Origin: HyVt-477 sp965224605
GTDB taxonomy: Bacteria; Pseudomonadota; Gammaproteobacteria; Thiotrichales; Thiotrichaceae
Reading direction: 5' to 3'
Assembly (NCBI GenBank): GCA_965224605.1
Contig: CBDCZP010000001.1
Coordinates: 186,001 to 250,000 of the forward strand
DNA length: 64,000 nucleotides
Shown: positions 36,505 through 44,485 of the stretch, piece after piece
Layout of the letters: each line of letters starts with the position of its first letter
How positions within the stretch are numbered: position 1 is the stretch's first letter
Position numbers and translations under genes: made by a program
The notes under the pieces: generated by a model
What the model was told of the DNA's origin: nothing
The model's database searches: none
Seen by the model: only the letters and a program-made list of their open reading frames with translations

Positions 36505-37260
36505 ATGGAACGTGAACTATTTGGAGCTATAAGAGATAATTACAACAATGCATCGGTTAATCTATGGTATTGGTACAGAAGACAAAATTCATTTGTTAAG
36601 CTATTAACATTCATTTGGATTGCACCAGCAAGTTTAGTAATGAAAATAATAGGGTTTATATTTGGTCTTGGTGTATTTTTTGATAAAATATCTCTTTGGC
36701 TGCAGTCAAAAAGAGATAATATAGTTTATGCTATAGATAATTCATCAGAAAATTTACGCTATGAAAGATCAGCATATATTTTAACACCTCTTAAAACGCT
36801 TATTCTTGCTCCTATTGCTCTTTTTCTTGGGGTTGTACCGAAATGGAGTTCAACACTCGTATCTGCTATTCATCCAGACTTAGATGTAGGACATGGGATT
36901 GAGCATGGCTATTTCACAAAGCTTGGTAAATCATATTTATATTTAACAAAACAACTATTTGGTAACATTGTAAAGCATGGGAAGCTATTTTTTTTACCTG
37001 CGCTAATTATTGCCCTTATAATAACACCCATAACTTTATCAATCGCAATCATATTTTTTATACTAATTATACTTGATTTTATTGGTTGGTTTGTCGGGCT
37101 AATAAGAAAATTTGTTGTGTCTTCTAGTTCTATAATGGCTAGTAATAGTGGTGCTAATATAGGCAGCGTAATAGCAATGCCTATACTCCTAGCGATCTTT
37201 GTACCAATCTATATCACTTTACTTTTAGTTCCCAAAATTGCTACATATGATGAAGCATAG
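36505..37260 (+). CDS. Cassette-encoded membrane protein, 251 aa, unknown
   Basis: This is the first gene of cassette A, with a strong ribosome site (GGGGAGA seven bases before ATG). Hydrophobic segments lie at about 30-60, 95-115, 155-185 and 210-240, giving four to six transmembrane helices. A charged loop at about 70-90 and a conserved-looking HPDLDVGHGIEHGYF segment near 122-137 contain several His and Asp residues. I do not recognise a family. The small acidic gene 37400-37669 shares the cassette, so the two may work as a pair. Confidence 0.8.
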   Translation: MERELFGAIRDNYNNASVNLWYWYRRQNSFVKLLTFIWIAPASLVMKIIGFIFGLGVFFDKISLWLQSKRDNIVYAIDNSSENLRYERSAYILTPLKTLILAPIALFLGVVPKWSSTLVSAIHPDLDVGHGIEHGYFTKLGKSYLYLTKQLFGNIVKHGKLFFLPALIIALIITPITLSIAIIFFILIILDFIGWFVGLIRKFVVSSSSIMASNSGANIGSVIAMPILLAIFVPIYITLLLVPKIATYDEA

Positions 37261-37399
37261 TTTAAAATCTAGTATAATTTATGGACTATAGATTAATTCT
37301 TAGAAATTGAACTATCAATTTGTCAAAAAAATGTCGATATATAATATACATACATAGTTCTTTAGTTAGTTACTACAATATTTAATAGGGGCGTACCAT

Positions 37400-37669
37400 A
37401 TGAGTAAAATGGGAAATAAATTAAGAGTTGCTGCCGATCGTGCAGATGCATTATCTGTAAAATCTGGAGAGTCTGTTGAAAAGTTAAAAGAATCAAGCAA
37501 AAGTGGAGGTAAAAAAGCATTATTTCTTGCTGCTAATGCATGGATGTTTTTTCGGGAGCCTGGCAAGTTTGTTGATAAATTGGCTAAAGAACAGACGGGT
37601 GAATCTGATAGTAAGGAGGATGACGAATGTACACCAGAAGAATTACCTCCACCAGAAGAATGTGAGTAA
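37400..37669 (+). CDS. Cassette-encoded small protein, 89 aa, acidic tail
   Basis: It begins with an amphipathic Lys/Ala/Ser-rich helix (about 5-45), then a short mixed segment (FLAANAWMFFREPGKF) and a highly acidic end (DSKEDDECTPEELPPPEECE) with two cysteines. A purine-rich AGGGGCG site lies upstream. No known domain. It is the second gene of cassette A and could regulate or partner the membrane protein; this is inference. Confidence 0.7.
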   Translation: MSKMGNKLRVAADRADALSVKSGESVEKLKESSKSGGKKALFLAANAWMFFREPGKFVDKLAKEQTGESDSKEDDECTPEELPPPEECE

Positions 37670-37748
37670 TTTTAGACTTGATATAATGATAAATACAGTA
37701 TCTTTGGTAAGTTATTTGCTATACATCCTACGCCTGCTCAACTACGGC

Positions 37749-37879
37749 GCCTAACAAGTAAATTCGAGAGGGACTTTTTTACTCAGCAGTTGATTTGAGT
37801 TTAGTGAATTCTACAAACTATTTCATAGAGTTACGTTTATCGTTGTCTGTCCAAAAAGCCCCTCAATTTGGCGTTATGT
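37749..37879 (+). other. attC site 1
   Basis: 131 bp. The left core GCCTAAC pairs with the attI-A core. The right core GTTATGT (37873-37879) pairs with the left core ACATAAC of attC 2. The internal arms GAGGGACTTTTT and AAAAAGCCCCTC are complementary, giving the single-strand fold IntI recognises. Confidence 0.92.
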
Positions 37880-38011
37880 CCCCAAAACTCAAACATCGAA
37901 GTACTATCTAAAGACAAGCTACGTGTGTCCTACAATCTAATTACTATTTGATAAAACAAAAAAACTCCCTAAAAATTACCTTATCTTAAAATAGTGCTAA
38001 AGTATTAAGCT

Positions 38012-39718
38012 ATGAAAATTGAAGCCAATGATAAACAAGTGAGTGACATATTTTCACTCGGTTACTTTAAAATACCTAGATTTCAACGCCCTTATTCATG
38101 GGGAAATGAAGAGGTCAATAATTTCTGGGATGATGTTGTTTTAGAGAACCATGAACACTATTTTATAGGGTCAATGGTCGTATTTGATATAAACAAACCC
38201 TATTTAGGAATTGTTGATGGTCAACAGAGACTTACAACAATTACTTTAATGCTAGCTGCTATAAGGAATGCTTTCAATCATTATGGAGAAGAAAATCTTG
38301 CCAAAGGTGTTCACAACTATATTGAGAAGGCTGACATCGACAATAATAATATCTTTATTTTAGACTCAGAGACCTCATTCCCATATATGCAGAGTCATAT
38401 TCAAAGCTTTTCTCAAAATATCAATGACGAAAAAGTTGGTAAAGTAGGAACCGAAGAACTTAAGCTACAAAAGGGCTTTGAAATAATTAATAATAAGCTA
38501 AATAGCATGTTACCAACATCTGACATTGGTCAAAGAGATTTATTTGGTAATGATGAAGCAATAGATACTTTGAAGGATATTAGAAACAAGGTTCTATCGT
38601 TAAAACTTGTATTTATTCAGCTAGATAATGAAGAGGATGCTTATTTAATATTCGAAACCTTGAATACCAGAGGAAGAGACCTTACTACACCTGATTTAGT
38701 GAAAAATATACTTTTAAAGGTTCTTAAAAATACACAAAAAAAATATGATAGTCCAAAATTAATTTGGAGTGAAATTCTACAGCTTTTTGATGATAATGGC
38801 CTTGATAATGGCATGAAGGATTTCCTTTATCATTATTGGCTATCAAAATATAAATATACAACAGAGAAAAAGCTCTTTGGTAAAATTAATAAGCTCATAT
38901 CTGGAGAAAGTGTAGCTAGAGCTCTCTTAAATGATTTAAAGAAAAACTCTGATTACTATATATCAGTTATCTGTCCTGAAAGTACAGAGTGGACAAAGGA
39001 AGAAGAAATCATAAAAAGTAGCTTACTTGCTCTAAAAATATTTAAGGTAAAGCAACAAATACCGATGACTCTTTCATTAAGAAGAGCTTATAAAGAAAAA
39101 AAGATCACCTTAAAACAGTTTTATAAAACATTATTAATGATGGAATCATTTCATTTTATATTTAATGCTATTACACATCAGCGATCTTCTGGTCATATTC
39201 ATACATTTTATTCTAAGCATGCAATAGATCTAACCAATGCTGAATCAGAAGCTGAAATACAAGCTGTCATTAGTGCTTTACAAACGTCTCTTATAGATAA
39301 AAAACCAGAATTTAATGAATTTGAAGTTGGCTTCTTTAACCTCCGATTTATAAACAGGAATACAAGAAATAAGAAGTTAATAAAGTATATCTTGACCAAA
39401 TTTATGTTACAAAATTCAACTGGTGTTCCAGTGAATATGGATGCAATGACACTTGAACACTTAATGCCTCAATCAAGCTCAGAAAATGAAGAACAAATAG
39501 GGTCTATTGGTAACCTAATATTGGTTGATGCTAAAACTAACTCTGAAGATCTCAAAGACCATAGTTTCATAAAGAAAAAAGAGATACTGCTATCTAAAAA
39601 GTATCCATTAGAGAATTTTATAGCTGAGACTACAAGTTGGAGTAACGATTCTATTATTAAAAGGACAGAACTATTGTGCAAAACTGCTTATAACTCGTTG
39701 TGGAGAGTAAAGACATAA
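38012..39718 (+). CDS. DUF262/DUF1524 (GmrSD-like) protein, 568 aa; probable anti-phage factor
   Basis: The N-terminal DUF262 domain has FKIPRFQRPYSW (about 19-30) and the ParB-like catalytic motif VDGQQRLTTI (68-77). The C-terminal DUF1524 part has an HNH-like motif LEHLMPQ near 480 followed by IGSIGNLILVD. This domain pair is that of GmrSD, a type IV restriction enzyme that uses NTP to cut modified phage DNA; many single-chain relatives act in defence. It is the only gene of cassette B. Its stop codon lies inside the left core of attC 2, the tight packing typical of cassettes. Confidence 0.88.
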   Translation: MKIEANDKQVSDIFSLGYFKIPRFQRPYSWGNEEVNNFWDDVVLENHEHYFIGSMVVFDINKPYLGIVDGQQRLTTITLMLAAIRNAFNHYGEENLAKGVHNYIEKADIDNNNIFILDSETSFPYMQSHIQSFSQNINDEKVGKVGTEELKLQKGFEIINNKLNSMLPTSDIGQRDLFGNDEAIDTLKDIRNKVLSLKLVFIQLDNEEDAYLIFETLNTRGRDLTTPDLVKNILLKVLKNTQKKYDSPKLIWSEILQLFDDNGLDNGMKDFLYHYWLSKYKYTTEKKLFGKINKLISGESVARALLNDLKKNSDYYISVICPESTEWTKEEEIIKSSLLALKIFKVKQQIPMTLSLRRAYKEKKITLKQFYKTLLMMESFHFIFNAITHQRSSGHIHTFYSKHAIDLTNAESEAEIQAVISALQTSLIDKKPEFNEFEVGFFNLRFINRNTRNKKLIKYILTKFMLQNSTGVPVNMDAMTLEHLMPQSSSENEEQIGSIGNLILVDAKTNSEDLKDHSFIKKKEILLSKKYPLENFIAETTSWSNDSIIKRTELLCKTAYNSLWRVKT

Positions 39719-39841
39719 CAAGACGTTCGAAGGGACTTTTTTACTCAGCGGTTGATTTAAGTTTTGTGAATTCTATAAAGTATTTCATAGAGTTACGTTC
39801 ATCGTTGTCGGTCCAAAAAGCCCCTCAACTGGGCGTTAGGC
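39713..39841 (+). other. attC site 2
   Basis: 129 bp, from ACATAAC to GTTAGGC (39835-39841). The left core is the exact complement of the right core of attC 1, confirming the boundaries of the DUF262 cassette. The right core pairs with attC 3. The arms AAGGGACTTTTTTA and AAAAAGCCCC fold as expected. Confidence 0.92.
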
Positions 39842-39970
39842 AATAAAGTTGTAATCAGTAGCCTTAATGAAAGCTAGAGTATCAGGTGACTAATTTTGTG
39901 CCCAAATACAGCTCTGATTCGACCTTAAAGAACGAGTATTTACTTGTTGTGCCCGTTCAAAGTTCCTGCC

Positions 39971-40645
39971 GCGCTGAAGCGATAAACGAATTACAAGAGT
40001 TGAGCTACAAAAACATTAATGGTGCCAGTTCTAAGTTCTTACCGCGCTGAAGCGATAAAGTAAATTTCCACAGTTGAGCTACAAAAGCATTAATCGTGCC
40101 AGTTCTAAGTTCCTACTGCGCTGAAGCGATAAAGTGAATTACCAGAGTTTAGCTACAAAAATATTGACTGTGCCAATTCAAAATTCCTACTGCGCTGAAG
40201 CGATAAAGTGAATTGCGAGAGTTGAACTACAAAAATATTGATTGTGCCAATTCATAATTCCTACTGCGCTGAATCGATAAAGTGATTGCAAGAGTTGAAC
40301 TACAAAAATATTAATTGTGCCAATTCAAAGTTCCTACTGCGCTGAAGCGATAAAGTGAATTGCGAGAGTTGAACTACAAAAATATTAATTGTGCCAATTC
40401 AAAGATCCTGCTGCGCTGAAGCGACAAATGGATTGCCAGAGTTGAGCTACAAAAATATTAATTGTGCCAATTCAAAGTCCCTGCTGCGCTGAAGCGGTAA
40501 AGTGAGTTGCCAGTGTTAAGCTCTAAAAAAACACTAGTCGTGCCAATTCAAAATCCCTACTACGCTGTAGCGGTAAAATGAGTTGCCAGAGTTGTGCTAA
40601 AAAATCGCGCAAATTCAGAGTCCTTACCGCCACGCTGAATCAACA
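39971..40645 (+). repeat. Ten tandem repeats of about 74 bp forming a non-coding integron cassette
   Basis: The marker GCGCTGAAGCG (a small hairpin CGCT-GA-AGCG) recurs at 39971, 40044, 40118, 40192, 40266, 40339, 40413 and 40486, with variants at 40562 and 40632. The spacing is 73-74 bp for the eight, then 76 and 70. Other shared words are GAGTTGAGCTACAAAAATAT and GTGCCAATTCAAAG. Central units are most alike and outer units are degenerate. No open frame spans it. It fills nearly all of the cassette between attC 2 and attC 3 (39836-40909). Confidence 0.93.
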
Positions 40646-40789
40646 AAGTGAGTTGGCCGAATAAAAAGGTAATTATTCTTAATTTCAAGCGAGTCGGTGC
40701 AGAAAATAACATTTTAGCTATGCTATCGTATGAAAAGAAAGTGGGGCTTGTTGTTTTATTCGAAAGTCCGTAACAATGGTAGCTACGTC

Positions 40790-40915
40790 GCCTAACAAGA
40801 CGTTCGAAGGGAAAAACTACTAAGCGGTTGATTTAACTTCATTTTGTTCGGGAAGTAAGTCGTAGCTCATAGTTCAGTAGCTTCGAGCCGTTTTCCCCTC
40901 AACTGGGCGTTAGGC
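40790..40915 (+). other. attC site 3
   Basis: 126 bp from GCCTAAC (40790-40796) to GTTAGGC (40909-40915). The left core pairs with the right core of attC 2. The arms are CGAAGGGAAAAAC and GTTTTCCCCT type, so the stem is conserved although the sequence differs from its neighbours (GGGAAAA in place of GGGACTTTTT). That compensated change supports a real folded site. Confidence 0.9.
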
Positions 40916-41227
40916 CTCCCTAGCTCAAACATCGTAGTACTTGCTATAATAAGCATGTTGCTACTTTCAACGTGTCGTAGTAATTTCGGGTTTTAGGGTG
41001 CATTTGTTGGAAGGATTTATTGTAATAACAAATTCTTATCTGTAATATAAAATTATAGACGACAGTAATGTTCTAAAAGAAAGGGACTTTTAGGTCATCT
41101 ACTAAGCTGTTATGCCTTCCAAGCTCATTCATATGGTAATATTTGGCTAAGAATATAATTTATTATTAGTTCTAGGTGGCAGGGCAAGTCACTATAGAAA
41201 TTATTAGATTAATAAAGAGGAAGTAGT
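40916..41227 (+). other. Spacer between attC 3 and the next cassette gene
   Basis: No gene is seen. The first bases, GCTCAAACATCGTAGTACTT (40923-40942), resemble sequence after attC 1 and attC 4. A palindromic-looking TATAGACGAC near 41055 echoes the reverse of GTCGTCTATA in attI-A. The attI-like copy at 41088-41115 lies near the right end, and a good ribosome site (AGAGGA) precedes the gene at 41228. Confidence 0.6.
41088..41115 (+). other. attI-A-like site inside the cassette array
   Basis: TTTTAGGTCATCTACTAAGC (41088-41107), followed by TGTTATGC, is nearly identical to the end of attI-A (TTAGGTCGTCTACTAAGC followed by TGTTAGGC at 36331-36356). Its core GTTATGC (41109-41115) is the exact complement of the left core GCATAAC of attC 4, so it functions as the upstream boundary of the following cassette. 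Confidence 0.78.
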
Positions 41228-41782
41228 TTGACAGATACTAAGACAGTAAACATTAAAAGTTCTTATCTATTAAATCCTGCATTTCTTTTTGCTGTATTCA
41301 TTTTTTTTAATACAGTATTCATAGTATCTTCTTATCTGATGTGGAGATTAGACGTAATTGATGGAACTTCAGGATATCTAGTATGGGGCACTTTACTAGC
41401 TATATTTGTAGATATAAGCTTATTGGGGACATCAGAAACACTTGAGAAACCAGCCGAACTTACAACAAATAATATTGATTACTGGTGGAAAAAGTGGTTT
41501 GTCCGTTATTCACTTTCAGTATTGTATTTTTTGATTGCATTGATTCTATTTGAGGGCTGGCACAATAATGAAGCCCGTGGTTTAGGTATATTATTAATAA
41601 ATCCAATTTTTTCTGGACTTGTGTCCATTTATGCCATATTTAAGGCTTGGGAGTTGTCATTATTACTTATTTCCATCGGTCTATTATATTTGTTATATGT
41701 AGGTATAACCATGTTACCTGTTACAGTAGCGATTCTATTGGGTGTAATTGTTATTTCATGGGCTATTGTTGCTTATAAGTAA
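41228..41782 (+). CDS. Cassette-encoded multi-TM protein, 184 aa, unknown
   Basis: It starts at TTG with an AGAGGA ribosome site at the proper distance. Five or so hydrophobic segments are visible, at about 15-35, 48-65, 92-112, 122-140 and 148-180. The loop TSETLEKPAELTTNNIDYWWKK is polar with aromatic residues. No recognised family. The next gene begins 49 bp after its stop in the same cassette. A small membrane protein beside a nuclease-like protein is a layout seen in defence pairs, but function here is unproven. Confidence 0.75.
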   Translation: MTDTKTVNIKSSYLLNPAFLFAVFIFFNTVFIVSSYLMWRLDVIDGTSGYLVWGTLLAIFVDISLLGTSETLEKPAELTTNNIDYWWKKWFVRYSLSVLYFLIALILFEGWHNNEARGLGILLINPIFSGLVSIYAIFKAWELSLLLISIGLLYLLYVGITMLPVTVAILLGVIVISWAIVAYK

Positions 41783-41830
41783 GTTTTGATGCGATAAAAA
41801 ATAAACTTCTAATGAAGGTCTATAAAATAC

Positions 41831-42562
41831 ATGGATCAATGGAAAGATATTTCAGTACTCAATGATAAGCAGTTATTTAGTCTTATCCGTGAAACAGACG
41901 TGTCAGTTCCAAAAGAAAGACACAATAGAAAAAACTTACATATTGAAAGATGGATTTTGTTTCTATATTTATCTACCTTATCTATAAAAAAACAGTTTAA
42001 CTTCCCACTTGTCATTAAAAAGAGTGAAAGCCCTGACTTTGTGATGACAGAAAATGGAGTAATAAAAGGTATCGAAATTACCGAAGCTATTAACCCTGAT
42101 ATATTAAAAGCTAGGTCACTTCCAGAATCGAAGCACAATAATAATGAATTAGACATAGCCCATTTTAGATGGAACGAAAAGCATACATTAAAGTCACTAA
42201 AAGAAATTGCTAAAAAAGAAAAACTTTTAGTTCGTCCTTGGCGCGGTAATTCAGTAGAAAGAGAATATGCAAAGATTATTACTAATGTTGTAGCCAAAAA
42301 AACATTAGTATTCAAAAAAAGCAATTTCAAGAAGTTCAATGAGAATATTTTAGTAATCTACATCAATTCGAGCTTACCAATACTAGACACTCACTTAGGT
42401 GCGAAGTTTTGTAGTATGGATTTGAATGATTATTGGGGCAGTAATAAATTTAGTTCAGTTGTAGCAATAAAAGATGGTTTTGTTACCGTCTATATGGAAG
42501 AGGAATATACGATTTATGATGTTCCAAAAACATGGTATATGAAATCAACTGATATGGACTAA
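41831..42562 (+). CDS. Cassette-encoded protein with possible PD-(D/E)xK-like nuclease core, 243 aa
   Basis: Near the middle of the N-terminal half, S-P68-D69-F is followed after 12 residues by I-E82-I-T84. That spacing and the flanking hydrophobic strands resemble a PD-(D/E)xK nuclease with T replacing K, which some members show. Later strands ENILVIYINSS and SSVVAIKDGFVTVYM are consistent with an alpha/beta core. Basic stretches (KKEKLLVRPWRG, KKTLVFKKSNFKK) could contact nucleic acid. It ends 23 bp before attC 4, so it belongs to the same cassette as the 184-aa membrane protein. The nuclease call is tentative. Confidence 0.7.
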   Translation: MDQWKDISVLNDKQLFSLIRETDVSVPKERHNRKNLHIERWILFLYLSTLSIKKQFNFPLVIKKSESPDFVMTENGVIKGIEITEAINPDILKARSLPESKHNNNELDIAHFRWNEKHTLKSLKEIAKKEKLLVRPWRGNSVEREYAKIITNVVAKKTLVFKKSNFKKFNENILVIYINSSLPILDTHLGAKFCSMDLNDYWGSNKFSSVVAIKDGFVTVYMEEEYTIYDVPKTWYMKSTDMD

Positions 42563-42585
42563 TATTCATAAATATCATCACTATA

Positions 42586-42712
42586 GCATAACAAGTTCAT
42601 CGAAGGGACTTGCTAACTCAGCGGTTGATTTACGGTCAGTGAATTCTGTAAGTTTTTCGTAGATTGACGTCCAGTAGCTTCGAACCGCAAGCCCCTCATG
42701 AGGGCGTTAGGC
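42586..42712 (+). other. attC site 4
   Basis: 127 bp from GCATAAC to GTTAGGC (42706-42712). The left core matches the attI-like core at 41109, not attC 3. The arms GAAGGGACTTGC and GCAAGCCCCTC are complementary. The next element downstream is the second integrase, and no downstream GCCTAAC partner was found for its right core. Confidence 0.9.
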
Positions 42713-42787
42713 TCCCAAAATTCAAACATCGTGGCATTAACGTTTTGGAAAAAGTATTCGTACTAAGTGACGCTATCGAAAGATAAT

Positions 42788-43768
42788 CTAGGTTTTAGAA
42801 TCAAACAAATAACTTAAAGGGCTTTTAACTCCATCCGCACCTTGTTTTAAAATATGTGTATAAATTTCAGTAGTTTTAACGTCGGAGTGTCCAAGTTGCT
42901 GTTGAACAGTGCGAATATCTGTTCCACTTTGCAATAGATGCGTAGCAAATGAGTGGCGTAATGTATGAGAGCTAATGAGCTTACGAATGCCCGCCTCGTG
43001 TCCTGCTTTTTTAATCACCTTATTTATCATAGATTCATCGAGATGATGTCGCCGAACAAGACCTGTTTCAGGGTCAACACTCAAGCGAGTTGAAGGAAAA
43101 AGATACTGCCAGGTGAGTGATTTATTGGCATGTTGGTATTTTCGTTCAAGTGCGTCAGGCATCCAAACACCAGCGTACAGCTTATTTTTCTGATCTTTTG
43201 CCAAGAAAGATTCTACTCGTTTAATTTGCATCTCTATCATAGGCAATAGCTCCACCGCCATAGTCGTAAAGCGATGCTTAAAACCTTTCCCATTCCAAAC
43301 GCGTACCTGCTTTAAATCAACATCAATATCACCTGTGCGTAAACGAACCACTTCCATGCGCCTTAATCCCGAACCATAAAGCAAACCAAATAATAACTGA
43401 TATTGAAACGGAATATTATCAAACAATAATTTAACTTGATTCTGAGTTAAAACTACGGGTAGCTTGGCTTGTCGCTTTGAGCGTTTGAAAGCACTTACAT
43501 CACCTAATGGCTGTTCAAGAAATTTATTGTAAAGAAACATCAATGAATTTAAAGCCAATGCCTGTGTGCTTGATGCCACCGCTCTATTCACAGCCAAGTG
43601 AGTTAAATAGCGTTCTACATCACTCATTCCTAATGAAGAAGGATGTTGTTTGTCACAAAAAATAATAAATGAACGAATCCAAGAAATATAGGTGCTAATG
43701 GTGCGCTTGCTATAACGTCTTGCTATCATGAAATCAGATATTTCATTCAAAAAAGGTGATTGATACAT
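42788..43768 (-). CDS. intI: Integron integrase B (second IntI-type tyrosine recombinase)
   Basis: This 326-aa protein has catalytic residues R136, H268, R271, H294 and Y303. The IntI-specific segment is present (about 198-241, including YLFPSTRLSVDPETGLVRRHH). It differs widely from integrase A and is closer in wording to Vibrio-type chromosomal integrases (LALNSLMFLYNKFLEQPL, KLPVVLTQNQV, LYGSGLRRMEVVRLR, GADGVKSPL end). It is intact. It is transcribed leftwards with its own attI and cassettes to the right, and it lies directly after attC 4 of integron A. Two complete integrases 6.6 kb apart are unusual. Confidence 0.95.
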   Translation of the reverse strand: MYQSPFLNEISDFMIARRYSKRTISTYISWIRSFIIFCDKQHPSSLGMSDVERYLTHLAVNRAVASSTQALALNSLMFLYNKFLEQPLGDVSAFKRSKRQAKLPVVLTQNQVKLLFDNIPFQYQLLFGLLYGSGLRRMEVVRLRTGDIDVDLKQVRVWNGKGFKHRFTTMAVELLPMIEMQIKRVESFLAKDQKNKLYAGVWMPDALERKYQHANKSLTWQYLFPSTRLSVDPETGLVRRHHLDESMINKVIKKAGHEAGIRKLISSHTLRHSFATHLLQSGTDIRTVQQQLGHSDVKTTEIYTHILKQGADGVKSPLSYLFDSKT

Positions 43769-43822
43769 AAAGTAGCCCTAGCTATCAGAATAAGATTTCA
43801 GTATATTCGTAATCAACAAGAA

Positions 43823-43990
43823 TTATGTGGGAGTTTATTCCTACATAAAGGGTTTTCAGGATGAGTGGTGGTATGCTGAGCTTTAGAAAACAACGAATTG
43901 TGGAGCTTGTATGAAAATCACACATGATTAGCGGGATTCCCTATAATATAGTTTTGTGGGACGTTAGTCCCATAAAACATGCTGTTAGCT
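43823..43990 (+). other. attI-B, primary recombination site of integron B
   Basis: The core GTTAGCT at 43984-43990 is the exact complement of the left core AGCTAAC of attC 5, fixing this as the insertion point. Two similar imperfect palindromes lie upstream: TTATGTGGGA/TCCTACATAA at 43823-43848 and TTTTGTGGGAC/GTCCCATAAAA at 43952-43977. They share TGTGGGA and may be integrase-binding or regulatory sites. They differ from the repeats of attI-A. The rest of the 442-bp gap 43769-44210 has no gene. Confidence 0.75.
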
Positions 43991-44210
43991 GCTGTAGCTT
44001 CAATCTCCTGTATGTCTATGCAAATCCAACCAATAATAGTCCTATACCTACGAGAGAGTTACTGAGAAACATATCTTCGGTATCAATTTAACCCTAATTC
44101 ACTTCATGCAAGGCATAAAATTTACTCGCAAATTATTGAGCTGATAACTGGTATTTTATGTAGTGTATAATATAACAATTATTGAATACTAAGTTGTGGG
44201 AAATCTAGTT

Positions 44211-44480
44211 ATGCCATCATTATCAACATTCTATGGAATTATTGTTTATATGTATTTCATGGATAATAAACAACACAATCTTCCTCATATCCATGTTAAA
44301 TATCAGGAACACGAAGTTGTTGTATCAATTCCAGATGGTGATGTTCTTCAAGGTGAAATACCTTCTCGAAAAATGAAGCTTCTTCAAGCATGGATGGAAA
44401 TACACAAAGATGAACTGGTTGCTGACTGGGAGTTAGCAGTATCTGGTGAACAACCTTATAAAATAGATCCATTGAGGTAA
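44211..44480 (+). CDS. DUF4160 family protein, 89 aa
   Basis: I chose ATG 44211, because family members start MPxxxxFYGI and the match here is MPSLSTFYGIIVYMYFMDN; GTG 44196 would add five residues. The signature HNLPHIHVKYQEHEVVVSI follows, then a helical end (RKMKLLQAWMEIHKDELVADW). DUF4160 and DUF2442 genes are usually adjacent and are suspected to form a toxin-antitoxin-like pair; no activity is established. It is the first gene after attI-B, 5 bp before its partner. Confidence 0.88.
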   Translation: MPSLSTFYGIIVYMYFMDNKQHNLPHIHVKYQEHEVVVSIPDGDVLQGEIPSRKMKLLQAWMEIHKDELVADWELAVSGEQPYKIDPLR

Positions 44481-44485
44481 ATATA

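Noticed and set aside
39971..40645. CRISPR array
   Set aside because: The units are about 74 bp and repeat over their whole length with no variable spacers, and no cas gene is nearby.
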